The translations under genes were made by a program, and so were the position numbers. From assembly GCA_014728085.1 (NCBI GenBank), contig WJMF01000159.1, positions 1 to 45,623 of the forward strand: a stretch of DNA of 45,623 nt, given 5' to 3'. The notes beneath the pieces are model-generated. The model did not search any database and was not told the origin of the DNA. It saw only the letters and a list, made by a program, of their open reading frames with translations. The DNA is from Candidatus Zhuqueibacterota bacterium (GTDB lineage Bacteria; Zhuqueibacterota; Zhuqueibacteria; Residuimicrobiales; Oceaniaggregativiventaceae). Every line of letters starts with the position of its first letter. Position 1 is the first letter of the stretch. This document shows, piece after piece, positions 39,289-45,623 of this stretch.

Positions 39289-40575
39289 ATGGAAATGAAA
39301 ATTATTACGGATCAGCAGATTCCGGAATTTATAAAGCGTTTTGAAGAAAGACGCGGCGGAGTCGTGGAAGAGGTCGAAGGAACGGTTAGGACGATTATCG
39401 ATAATATCAAAAAAGAGCAGGATTGTGCCCTCTTTAAATACGCCAAAGCCCTGGACGGTACCGATCTGAAGCAACACCCCATTCAGGTAAGCCGGGATGA
39501 GCTGGAGAGCGCTTATCTTTCCGTCGAGTCTTCCCTGCGCCACGTTTTACTCGATGCAAGGGATAATATCAGAAAATTTCACGAGAAGGGGTTGTCGCGA
39601 TCCTGGCTGAGTTGGGAAGAAGATGGCGTTTTGCTCGGTCAGCGTATGATACCCCTGCAGCGCGTTGGAGTGTATGTGCCGGGTGGTCGTGCCGCCTATC
39701 CTTCGTCTCTGTTGATGGGAGTCATACCGGCCCAGGTTGCCGGAGTTAAGGAGATCGCTGTTGTGACCCCGAGTAATTCGGAAGGGCATATCAATCCGAT
39801 TATTTTGGCCACCGCGCATCTCCTCAATATCGACAAGGTTTATCGTATCGGCGGTGCTCATGCGATCGCCGCTTTGGCCCTGGGAACGCAAAGCATCCCC
39901 CGGGTTGATAAAATCGTTGGTCCCGGTAATATCTACGTCGCAACCGCAAAAAAAATGCTCTATGGCAGTGTCGGCATCGATATGGTCGCCGGTCCGAGCG
40001 AAGTGGTCATCATTGCTGACCACCAGGCCGAAGCGGATTTTGTCGCTGCAGATTTGCTTGCGCAGGCTGAACACGACCCGCTTGCCTCTTCCATACTGAT
40101 CACCGATAATGCAGATATGGCAAAACAGGTTTCCAAAGCCGTTTCCAGACAATTCGACAGCCTTCGGCGCCAGTCTATATTGGAAAATTCACTTAGTGAA
40201 TATGGTGCCATTATACTGGCCGACTCTGTGAACGCGTGCGTTGAGCTGTGCAATCAACTTGCACCAGAGCACCTCGGTCTTCACGTCACGGATCCGTGGC
40301 AGCTGAGCGGACGAATACAAAATGCCGGCGCAATTTTTCTCGGTTCCTATTCGCCGGAATCCGTAGGTGATTACTGGGCGGGCCCCAATCATGTATTGCC
40401 GACCAATGGCTCGGCTCGCTTTTTTTCGCCACTCAATGCCAACGATTTCCTGAAAATGAGCAGTCTGGTCAGCTATAGTAAACAGGCAATGAGCCGATAC
40501 GGACAAAAGATTATTGATCTCGCCAACTCGGAAGGACTGGACGCACATGCAAACGCCATCAAAATCAGGATATGA
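39289..40575 (+). CDS. hisD: Histidinol dehydrogenase
   Basis: Catalyses the last two steps, oxidising histidinol to histidine with NAD+ and zinc. The 428-residue length is normal. Motifs visible include VYVPGGRAAYPSSLLMG, GPGNIYVATAKK, AGPSEVVIIAD, the zinc/catalytic region QAEHDP, and APEHLGLH with the catalytic Glu-His pair, then GPNHVLPT. It follows hisG after one base; AAGGTG at 39272-39277 is the likely ribosome site, and ATG 39295 is a possible alternative start. Confidence 0.96.
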   Translation: MEMKIITDQQIPEFIKRFEERRGGVVEEVEGTVRTIIDNIKKEQDCALFKYAKALDGTDLKQHPIQVSRDELESAYLSVESSLRHVLLDARDNIRKFHEKGLSRSWLSWEEDGVLLGQRMIPLQRVGVYVPGGRAAYPSSLLMGVIPAQVAGVKEIAVVTPSNSEGHINPIILATAHLLNIDKVYRIGGAHAIAALALGTQSIPRVDKIVGPGNIYVATAKKMLYGSVGIDMVAGPSEVVIIADHQAEADFVAADLLAQAEHDPLASSILITDNADMAKQVSKAVSRQFDSLRRQSILENSLSEYGAIILADSVNACVELCNQLAPEHLGLHVTDPWQLSGRIQNAGAIFLGSYSPESVGDYWAGPNHVLPTNGSARFFSPLNANDFLKMSSLVSYSKQAMSRYGQKIIDLANSEGLDAHANAIKIRI

Positions 40576-41638
40576 AATAAATCCGGAAGCGATTTTTAAA
40601 AAATCGGTGCTCAAAATCAAGGGATATCAATCCCCGCCGCAGAGCCACGTCAAGGCCAAACTGAACCAGAATGAAAATCCCTTTGATGTACCTTTGGAAG
40701 TGAAAGCGATGCTTGCCGACCGAATTGTCAGGCTGGCCTGGAATCGATATCCTGTGAACGAGTCTCCTGCTCTGCGCAAAAAACTGGCGGATTGGCATCA
40801 TGTTCACCCCCGACAAATATTATTGGGAAACGGCTCGAATCAGCTTTTACAAACTATTCTTTCAGCGACTGTAAATGATGGCGACAAAATCTGCTGGAGT
40901 TCGCCGACCTTTTCGCTGTTTTCGCTTTTTTCCGCCCTCTATAACGCGGTTCCTGTGGATATTCTTCAAACAAGTGACTTGCGATTTCCCTACGAGACAT
41001 TTATTGCAGGCGTTGAAAAACATCAGCCCAGAGTTACTCTGCTTTGTTCTCCCAACAATCCGACCGGCTCTGAAATAGATCTGGATTTTCTTCGAACGCT
41101 CTGTAACGCAGCATCCGGACTGGTTTTTTGGGATGAAGCCTATGCTGAATTTACCGATCAAACCGCAGTGGAATTGTTGCACCAATATTCCAATCTTGTC
41201 ATTTCCCGCACTTTTTCAAAAGCCTTCAGTCTGGCCGGATTGCGGTTTGGTTATCTTATCGCCAACAAGCCAGTCATCGAACAGCTCGAAAAAGTCAATC
41301 TACCCTATAATGTAAATATTATTACCGAAGCGGTCGTATCCGAGCTCCTGGATTGCAGGGATATTCTCTTTGAACGCGTCAATCAGATTATTGAACAGCG
41401 TCAATGGATGTATGAAAAACTTTGCCGTATACCGAAACTAAAAGTGTATCGCTCAAAAGCGAATTTTATTTTGTTTAAATGTCAACATGCGCGCTCCGTT
41501 TTTCAGACTCTGAAAAAACATGGTATCCTGGTTCGCGACGTCAGCAGCTATCCGTTACTCGACAATCACCTGCGCGTCAATGTGGGATCACCCGAAGAAA
41601 ATGAATATTTTTTAGATATTTTGCAAACTATCAGGTAA
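40547..41638 (+). CDS. hisC: Histidinol-phosphate aminotransferase
   Basis: A PLP-dependent fold-type I aminotransferase converting imidazole-acetol phosphate to histidinol phosphate. The 363-residue protein has LNQNENPFDVP near the N-terminus, GNGSNQLL, SPNNPTG, DEAYAEF and the PLP lysine in SRTFSKAFSLAGLRFGY. The chosen ATG 40547 overlaps hisD by 29 bases; the frame extends to 40514, but the extra residues lie outside the family's usual start. GGAAGGA at 40529-40535 could serve it. Confidence 0.93.
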   Translation: MQTPSKSGYEINPEAIFKKSVLKIKGYQSPPQSHVKAKLNQNENPFDVPLEVKAMLADRIVRLAWNRYPVNESPALRKKLADWHHVHPRQILLGNGSNQLLQTILSATVNDGDKICWSSPTFSLFSLFSALYNAVPVDILQTSDLRFPYETFIAGVEKHQPRVTLLCSPNNPTGSEIDLDFLRTLCNAASGLVFWDEAYAEFTDQTAVELLHQYSNLVISRTFSKAFSLAGLRFGYLIANKPVIEQLEKVNLPYNVNIITEAVVSELLDCRDILFERVNQIIEQRQWMYEKLCRIPKLKVYRSKANFILFKCQHARSVFQTLKKHGILVRDVSSYPLLDNHLRVNVGSPEENEYFLDILQTIR

Positions 41639-41642
41639 AGCG

Positions 41643-42239
41643 ATGAAATCAACACGTACAGCCACTGTTCACAGAAAAACCAGAGAGACCGATATCTATG
41701 TCAGTGTCAATCTCGATGGTAACGGTACGGCTGAAATCGAAACCGGAATCGGGTTCTTTGATCATATGCTTGATGCCTTGAGCCGCCATTCCGGAATCGA
41801 TCTTGTGGTGAAGGCCAAAGGTGATCTTGAGATCGATTGCCATCATACCGTTGAAGATGTCGGTATCGTCTTGGGTATGGCTCTGAAAAAAGCCCTGGCG
41901 GATAAAAAATCTATTATCCGGTTTGGCTTTGCCTATTGTCCGTTGGACGAAGCGCTGGCAAGAAGCGTTATCGATATCAGCGGCCGCGCCTATTTTATTT
42001 ACAATTGTGACATCGAGTTTTCTCTCATCGGCCAGTTTCCGGGTGAACTATGGCAGGAATTCCTCAGAGCCTTTACAACACATGCCGCTCTTAACCTGCA
42101 TGTGCATCTGATTTATGGAACCAACCAGCATCACATCATTGAAGCAATGGCCAAAGCCATTGCCCTCGCTCTGAAACAGGCGATCCGGATCAATCCGGGA
42201 CAGTCCGAAGTTCCGTCAACCAAAGGGGTGTTAGAATGA
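41643..42239 (+). CDS. hisB: Imidazoleglycerol-phosphate dehydratase
   Basis: Dehydrates imidazoleglycerol phosphate; a manganese enzyme. The 198-residue protein is the monofunctional form, without the N-terminal histidinol-phosphatase of enteric HisB, so the phosphatase (HisN-type or PHP-type) must be encoded elsewhere. Metal-binding histidine motifs are FFDHMLDALSRH, DCHHTVEDVGI and GTNQHHIIEA; the C-terminal STKGVL is typical. The stop overlaps the hisH start (ATGA). Confidence 0.96.
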   Translation: MKSTRTATVHRKTRETDIYVSVNLDGNGTAEIETGIGFFDHMLDALSRHSGIDLVVKAKGDLEIDCHHTVEDVGIVLGMALKKALADKKSIIRFGFAYCPLDEALARSVIDISGRAYFIYNCDIEFSLIGQFPGELWQEFLRAFTTHAALNLHVHLIYGTNQHHIIEAMAKAIALALKQAIRINPGQSEVPSTKGVLE

Positions 42240-42838
42240 TATGTCTGATCGATTATGGAGCCGGAAATCTTTTCAGTGTTCAGAAAGCCGTAGAATTTCT
42301 CGGTTATCGCCCCCGTATCAGCAATCGTGCTGCTGATCTTGAAAAAGCGGATAAAATCATCTTCCCCGGTGTCGGTTCGTTCGGCCGAGCAGTCGGAAAC
42401 CTGCAACAGGCGGCACTCGGACCGAAAATCAGAGAGGTGGTTGATGCCGGAACGCCGTTTTTAGGTATCTGTCTGGGTTTGCAGCTTTTTTTTGCCCAAA
42501 GTGAGGAGAGCCCGAATGTCCGGGGTCTCGATCTGGTGGCCGGGAGGGTTAAAAAATTTCAAAACGGTTTAAAAATTCCCCATTTGGGCTGGAATTCAGT
42601 CTCACAATGCAATACAAAAAGTCCATTGTGGCATGAGATTCCCGAACACGTTTATTGCTATTTTGCTCACTCTTACTATATCGAGCCGGATGATCCGAAT
42701 CTCATTATTGCCACCTGTGACTATGGTGGTGATTATCCGGTTGCTATACAAAGGAATAATTTGTTCGGATTGCAATTTCATCCGGAAAAATCGCAAAAAT
42801 GGGGCCTGGAAATCTTGCATAATTTTTTGAAACTATAG
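42236..42838 (+). CDS. hisH: Imidazole glycerol phosphate synthase, glutaminase subunit
   Basis: Glutamine amidotransferase that feeds ammonia to HisF. The 200-residue protein has the N-terminal DYGAGNLFSVQKA, PGVGSFG, the nucleophile Cys79 in GICLGLQL, and the His182/Glu184 pair in QFHPEKSQ. It is followed nine bases later by hisA; its partner hisF is one gene further on. This H-A-F order is the usual one. Confidence 0.96.
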   Translation: MICLIDYGAGNLFSVQKAVEFLGYRPRISNRAADLEKADKIIFPGVGSFGRAVGNLQQAALGPKIREVVDAGTPFLGICLGLQLFFAQSEESPNVRGLDLVAGRVKKFQNGLKIPHLGWNSVSQCNTKSPLWHEIPEHVYCYFAHSYYIEPDDPNLIIATCDYGGDYPVAIQRNNLFGLQFHPEKSQKWGLEILHNFLKL

Positions 42839-42847
42839 GAGTAAATC

Positions 42848-43576
42848 GTGATCGTTATACCTGCAATAGATCTACTCGATGGGCGCTGTGTGCGCTTAAC
42901 GCAGGGTAAAGAAAAAGATTCTACCGTTTACAGCCATGATCCTGCTGAGATAGCACTGCAATTTCAAAAACAGGGTGCGGATTATCTGCATCTGGTCAAT
43001 CTCGACGGGGCTTTTGGCCGTGCGAATCGAAACATAGCGTCAATCAAAAAAATACTCGGGACTGTAGATATACCGGTGGAGCTGGGAGGCGGTCTGCGTT
43101 ACTATGAAGACGCTTGTAAGTGGATAGAGCTCGGCATTACACGCGTTATTTTGGGTACGCTGGCCGTATCTCATCCGCTTATCGTAAAGCAATTGATCGA
43201 TTCCTTTGGCCCTGAACGCGTCGTTGCCGCTATCGATGCCAAAGATAACCGCGTTATGGTCAAAGGCTGGACAGAAGCGACGTCGTTCTCCCCCGTTGAA
43301 TTGGGCAGGCACCTCGATAACCTGGGCCTGCAACGCATCATATACACCGATATTTCCCGAGACGGTGTGTTGAAAGGACCGAATTTGAGTGCTGTGGATG
43401 ATCTTGCCCGGCAACTCGAAATGCCGACCATCGCATCCGGCGGCTTTGCTTCTTTAGAGCATTTTTCTCAGCTATCATCGCTGAATAATGCATATATTGA
43501 AGGTGCCATCGTCGGCAAAGCACTCTATGAAAACAAAATCGAGTTACCGGATATTGTCAAACTTTTGGAATCCTGA
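42848..43576 (+). CDS. hisA: Phosphoribosylformimino-5-aminoimidazole carboxamide ribotide isomerase
   Basis: A (beta/alpha)8-barrel isomerase, 242 residues. It has the two catalytic aspartates Asp8 (IPAIDLLDG) and Asp130 (AAIDAKDN), and phosphate-binding glycine motifs GGGLR and ASGGFAS. The start is GTG at 42848, preceded by AGGAG at 42837-42841. The N-terminal [13 protein letters not shown] distinguishes it from the homologous HisF. Confidence 0.96.
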   Translation: MIVIPAIDLLDGRCVRLTQGKEKDSTVYSHDPAEIALQFQKQGADYLHLVNLDGAFGRANRNIASIKKILGTVDIPVELGGGLRYYEDACKWIELGITRVILGTLAVSHPLIVKQLIDSFGPERVVAAIDAKDNRVMVKGWTEATSFSPVELGRHLDNLGLQRIIYTDISRDGVLKGPNLSAVDDLARQLEMPTIASGGFASLEHFSQLSSLNNAYIEGAIVGKALYENKIELPDIVKLLES

Positions 43577-43578
43577 TT

Positions 43579-44337
43579 ATGTTGGCCAAGCGAATTATAC
43601 CTTGTCTCGATGTCAAAGACGGACGTGTTGTAAAGGGCATAAATTTTCTAAATCTGGTTGATGCCGGCGATCCTGTGGAACAGGCCAAATATTATAATGT
43701 GCATGGCGCTGATGAGCTCGTTTTTCTTGATATCACCGCTTCATCCGAACATCGGGATATTATGATCGATGTCGTGCGCCGTACCGCTGAACAGGTCTTT
43801 ATGCCTTTAACGGTCGGTGGCGGAGTTCGCAGCGCAGAGGATGCCTTCAAACTGCTTAAAAGCGGTGCCGATAAAGTTACCATGAATACCGCTGCAGTAC
43901 TGAATCCTGATCTGGTGAAAGAATGCGCGGACCGTTTCGGCAGTCAGGCCACGGTTGTGGCCATCGATGCAAAGCGCCGCAAGGATAAAAAATGGTACGT
44001 ATATACCTACGGCGGACGAACAGCGACCGAACTGGATGCCCTCGAGTGGGCTGGTATGGTCGAAGAACTGGGTGCAGGTGAAATTTTACTCACCTCTATG
44101 GACAGAGATGGTACGAAATCCGGCTATGATCTTGATCTCACCAGAACGATCGCTTTATCCGTTTCCATTCCGGTAATCGCTTCCGGAGGATGTGGCAGCC
44201 TTGAACATATATACGACGTTTTTGCAAACGCACAAGCTGATGCCGCGCTTGCTGCGTCAATTTTTCATTATCGCGAAAATTCCATCCAAGAGGTGAAAAA
44301 CTATCTGAGAGAGAGGAATGTACATGTCAGACATTGA
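43579..44337 (+). CDS. hisF: Imidazole glycerol phosphate synthase, cyclase subunit
   Basis: A (beta/alpha)8-barrel cyclase of 252 residues that uses ammonia from HisH to form imidazoleglycerol phosphate and AICAR. It has catalytic Asp11 ([15 protein letters not shown]) and Asp130 (VAIDAKRR), with phosphate sites VGGGVRS and ASGGCGS. It begins two bases after hisA and overlaps the start of hisI by 14 bases. Confidence 0.97.
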   Translation: MLAKRIIPCLDVKDGRVVKGINFLNLVDAGDPVEQAKYYNVHGADELVFLDITASSEHRDIMIDVVRRTAEQVFMPLTVGGGVRSAEDAFKLLKSGADKVTMNTAAVLNPDLVKECADRFGSQATVVAIDAKRRKDKKWYVYTYGGRTATELDALEWAGMVEELGAGEILLTSMDRDGTKSGYDLDLTRTIALSVSIPVIASGGCGSLEHIYDVFANAQADAALAASIFHYRENSIQEVKNYLRERNVHVRH

Positions 44338-44674
44338 ACGCCTAGAGCAAGAGGACCTTTTCAAAGAGCTAAAATATAATGAACAGGGATTGATTCCCGC
44401 GATCATTCAGGATTGGCAGGATGGCGCAGTTTTGATGCTGGGGTATATGAATGAAAAAAGCCTTGAAACAACGCTGCAAAGCGGAAAGATCACCTTCTGG
44501 AGCCGTTCGAGAAAAAAATACTGGACCAAAGGAGAAACTTCCGGTAATTTTTTGCTTTTAAAAGAGATCTTTACAGACTGCGACAAGGATACAATATTGA
44601 TCAAAGCCGAAGCCAAAGGACCAACGTGTCATACCGGCAAACGGAGTTGCTTTTCCTGGAAGGTGACATCATAA
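44324..44674 (+). CDS. hisI: Phosphoribosyl-AMP cyclohydrolase
   Basis: Zinc-dependent hydrolase opening the adenine ring of PR-AMP. The 116-residue protein has [33 protein letters not shown] and the zinc cysteines in FTDCDKD and [12 protein letters not shown]. Only the cyclohydrolase domain is present; the PR-ATP pyrophosphatase (HisE) domain fused to it in many bacteria is missing and no separate hisE follows. GAGAGG at 44311-44316 fits ATG 44324 rather than ATG 44318. It is the last gene of the his operon; the following 215 bases hold no certain terminator. Confidence 0.94.
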   Translation: MSDIERLEQEDLFKELKYNEQGLIPAIIQDWQDGAVLMLGYMNEKSLETTLQSGKITFWSRSRKKYWTKGETSGNFLLLKEIFTDCDKDTILIKAEAKGPTCHTGKRSCFSWKVTS

Positions 44675-44889
44675 ACAGGATCGGATGACCGATATCAGTC
44701 TCTTATAAAAAATCACTTGCTATTCTTTTAGCATTTATCTAATTTGAAAAGCCAATGAGAGATTCCTCTTTTGTCATTGCACCATCACCAAATGCAATAA
44801 ATTGGAAACAGCACCGGGCCGGGTCTTTTTTAGGTCTTCCTGATCGTCGGACTAAGTCATGATGGGTTGAATAAAACAGAGGTTTTGCT

Positions 44890-45279
44890 ATGCTGGCATT
44901 CCTTTTACAGGTTCCCGGGTCATCCGCTGCTGCCGATACAACGGCCAGGCATCTACCGGGTGAGTTGTGGTGGCCGCAAATACATGAAACGGTTTCATTG
45001 ATTGCATTCGTTTTAGGGTTTCTCATCATGCTGATCGCAAATTTTGCCGGTGCGAGAACCAATCGCGGCAAACTGATCTTTGCTTTTTCGTTCACCTCGG
45101 TGCTGGGGATTTTGGCAATGCAAATCATCCTCAAAGTTGCAACAGATCTGGGAGTTCTGGAATATACCTGGGGAACGGTCGTTGTTATTGTTGCCCTTAT
45201 TATTTACATAACAGCGGTTGCGATACATCTTTATGAAATCGTCATTGTATCCTCGCGCGAAGCTATACCACCGGAATAA
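44890..45279 (+). CDS. Hypothetical membrane protein, three helices
   Basis: A 129-residue protein of unknown function. The N-terminal 30 residues (GSSAAADTTARHLPGELWW) are probably extracytoplasmic. Three membrane helices lie at about 33-55, 64-85 and 92-116, then a short tail ends in REAIPPE. A conserved-looking HETVSLIAF and the final AVAIHLYEI each place a histidine within or next to a helix, which could in principle bind heme, but there is no established family match. GAGG at 44880-44883 precedes the ATG. Confidence 0.65.
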   Translation: MLAFLLQVPGSSAAADTTARHLPGELWWPQIHETVSLIAFVLGFLIMLIANFAGARTNRGKLIFAFSFTSVLGILAMQIILKVATDLGVLEYTWGTVVVIVALIIYITAVAIHLYEIVIVSSREAIPPE

Positions 45280-45300
45280 TCATTACCTGCATTTTAGGAC

Positions 45301-45329
45301 TTGATTTTATCTCCTGGTATTGTTATATT
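45301..45329 (+). promoter_or_regulatory. Promoter of the TPR-like gene
   Basis: TTGATT (45301-45306) and TATATT (45324-45329) with a 17-base spacer, about 45 bases before the ATG at 45375. Confidence 0.6.
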
Positions 45330-45374
45330 TAGCGTTTGAATTCATAATTTTTAATTTTAAACCATGGATGAGCG

Positions 45375-45623
45375 ATGTTAAAACCAAGGAAACGACTGAG
45401 TAAAAAGGAACTAAAAGAGGATAAACTCGTCACATTTTATATCAATGCCAATAACTGGGTTAAAGCGCATTCCAGCTATATTTATGCAGTATTGATTGCG
45501 TTGGTATTGCTGGTTGTCGGGATAACCTATTTCACAAGAGCGTCGGCCAAGAAAAATGAGCTTGCCAGCGCTGAGCTGATACAGGCTACTCAGCTTTATG
45601 AAGCGGGTGATTTTGAAGAGGCC
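45375..45623 (+). CDS. Membrane-anchored TPR/YfgM-like protein, N-terminal part
   Basis: The frame starts at ATG 45375 and runs off the window after 83 codons. A basic N-terminus (KPRKRLSKKELKED) is followed by a single membrane helix (about residues 38-58). The first tetratricopeptide-like helix pair then begins (ASAELIQATQLYEAGDFEEA). This is the layout of YfgM/BamD-like tetratricopeptide proteins attached to the inner membrane. With most of the protein missing, no more can be said. Confidence 0.7.
   Translation, partial: MLKPRKRLSKKELKEDKLVTFYINANNWVKAHSSYIYAVLIALVLLVVGITYFTRASAKKNELASAELIQATQLYEAGDFEEA

Noticed and set aside
1-45623. tRNA, rRNA, CRISPR, insertion sequence or prophage
   Set aside because: On reading the intergenic regions I found no T-loop/acceptor pairs, regular repeats, transposase frames or attachment sites; the single tyrosine recombinase is a chromosomal Xer.

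Overview
The window is a dense, mostly forward-strand stretch of a Gram-negative bacterial chromosome. Three things suggest the FCB side of the tree (Calditrichota, Ignavibacteriota and relatives): a secreted protein with a Por-type C-terminal sorting domain at 11018-12265, a DUF4254 protein at 23072-23692, and the general gene content. This is inference from family distribution; there is no rRNA here to confirm it. Base composition and codon use look even across the window, and I see no prophage, insertion sequence, CRISPR array, tRNA or rRNA. Several intergenic regions carry sigma70-like promoters with 17-base spacers and the -10 hexamer TATATT.

Layout. 1-5409: end of radA, then tgt, yajC, fmt, rsmB, a kinase-less PASTA membrane protein, and rpe (tRNA modification, secretion, initiator tRNA, rRNA methylation, pentose phosphates). 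5410-8479: a promoter plus terminator leader, an unknown 154-residue protein, a Xer recombinase, biotin ligase and type III pantothenate kinase. 8469-10693 (minus strand): a PP-loop ATPase with extra cysteines, a NifU C-domain protein and a stand-alone RnfB-like ferredoxin. 11018-15142: the secreted protein, then the TrkA/TrkH potassium uptake pair. 15473-21174: a System I cytochrome c maturation operon (ccmF, CcmI-like, unknown membrane protein, ccmA, ccmB, ccmC, short ccmD). 21395-25666: OmpA-family protein, DUF4254 protein, LarA-type nickel enzyme, ferritin-like protein. 25903-29091: iscS, iscU, a small cysteine-containing protein and a flavodiiron protein. 29190-35712: complete pyruvate (2-oxoacid) dehydrogenase genes (E1 alpha, E1 beta, a small ferritin-like protein, E2, E3), thyX and lipA, which supplies the lipoyl groups that E2 needs. 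35809-38171: peptide deformylase, a nucleotidyltransferase and a ROK sugar kinase. 38394-44674: a compact histidine operon, hisGDCBHAFI. 44890-45623: an unknown three-helix membrane protein and the start of a membrane-anchored TPR-like protein.

The most striking finding is a histidine-operon attenuator in front of hisG. A 23-codon leader peptide at 38251-38322 has four histidine codons within five. It is followed by a strong intrinsic terminator at 38344-38375, and an upstream segment can pair over 11 bases with the terminator's 5' arm. A shorter hairpin can sequester that segment, and its 5' arm lies on the histidine codons. This is the classical ribosome-mediated attenuation design, seen here well away from the enteric bacteria where it is best known. 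An 18-base perfect palindrome just upstream may add a second, protein-mediated control. Other points worth attention are a promoter-terminator leader at 5439-5548, a terminator placed directly before the ribosome site of the PP-loop gene, a PASTA protein sitting where a PASTA kinase is expected, and unknown proteins embedded in the ccm, isc and pdh operons.
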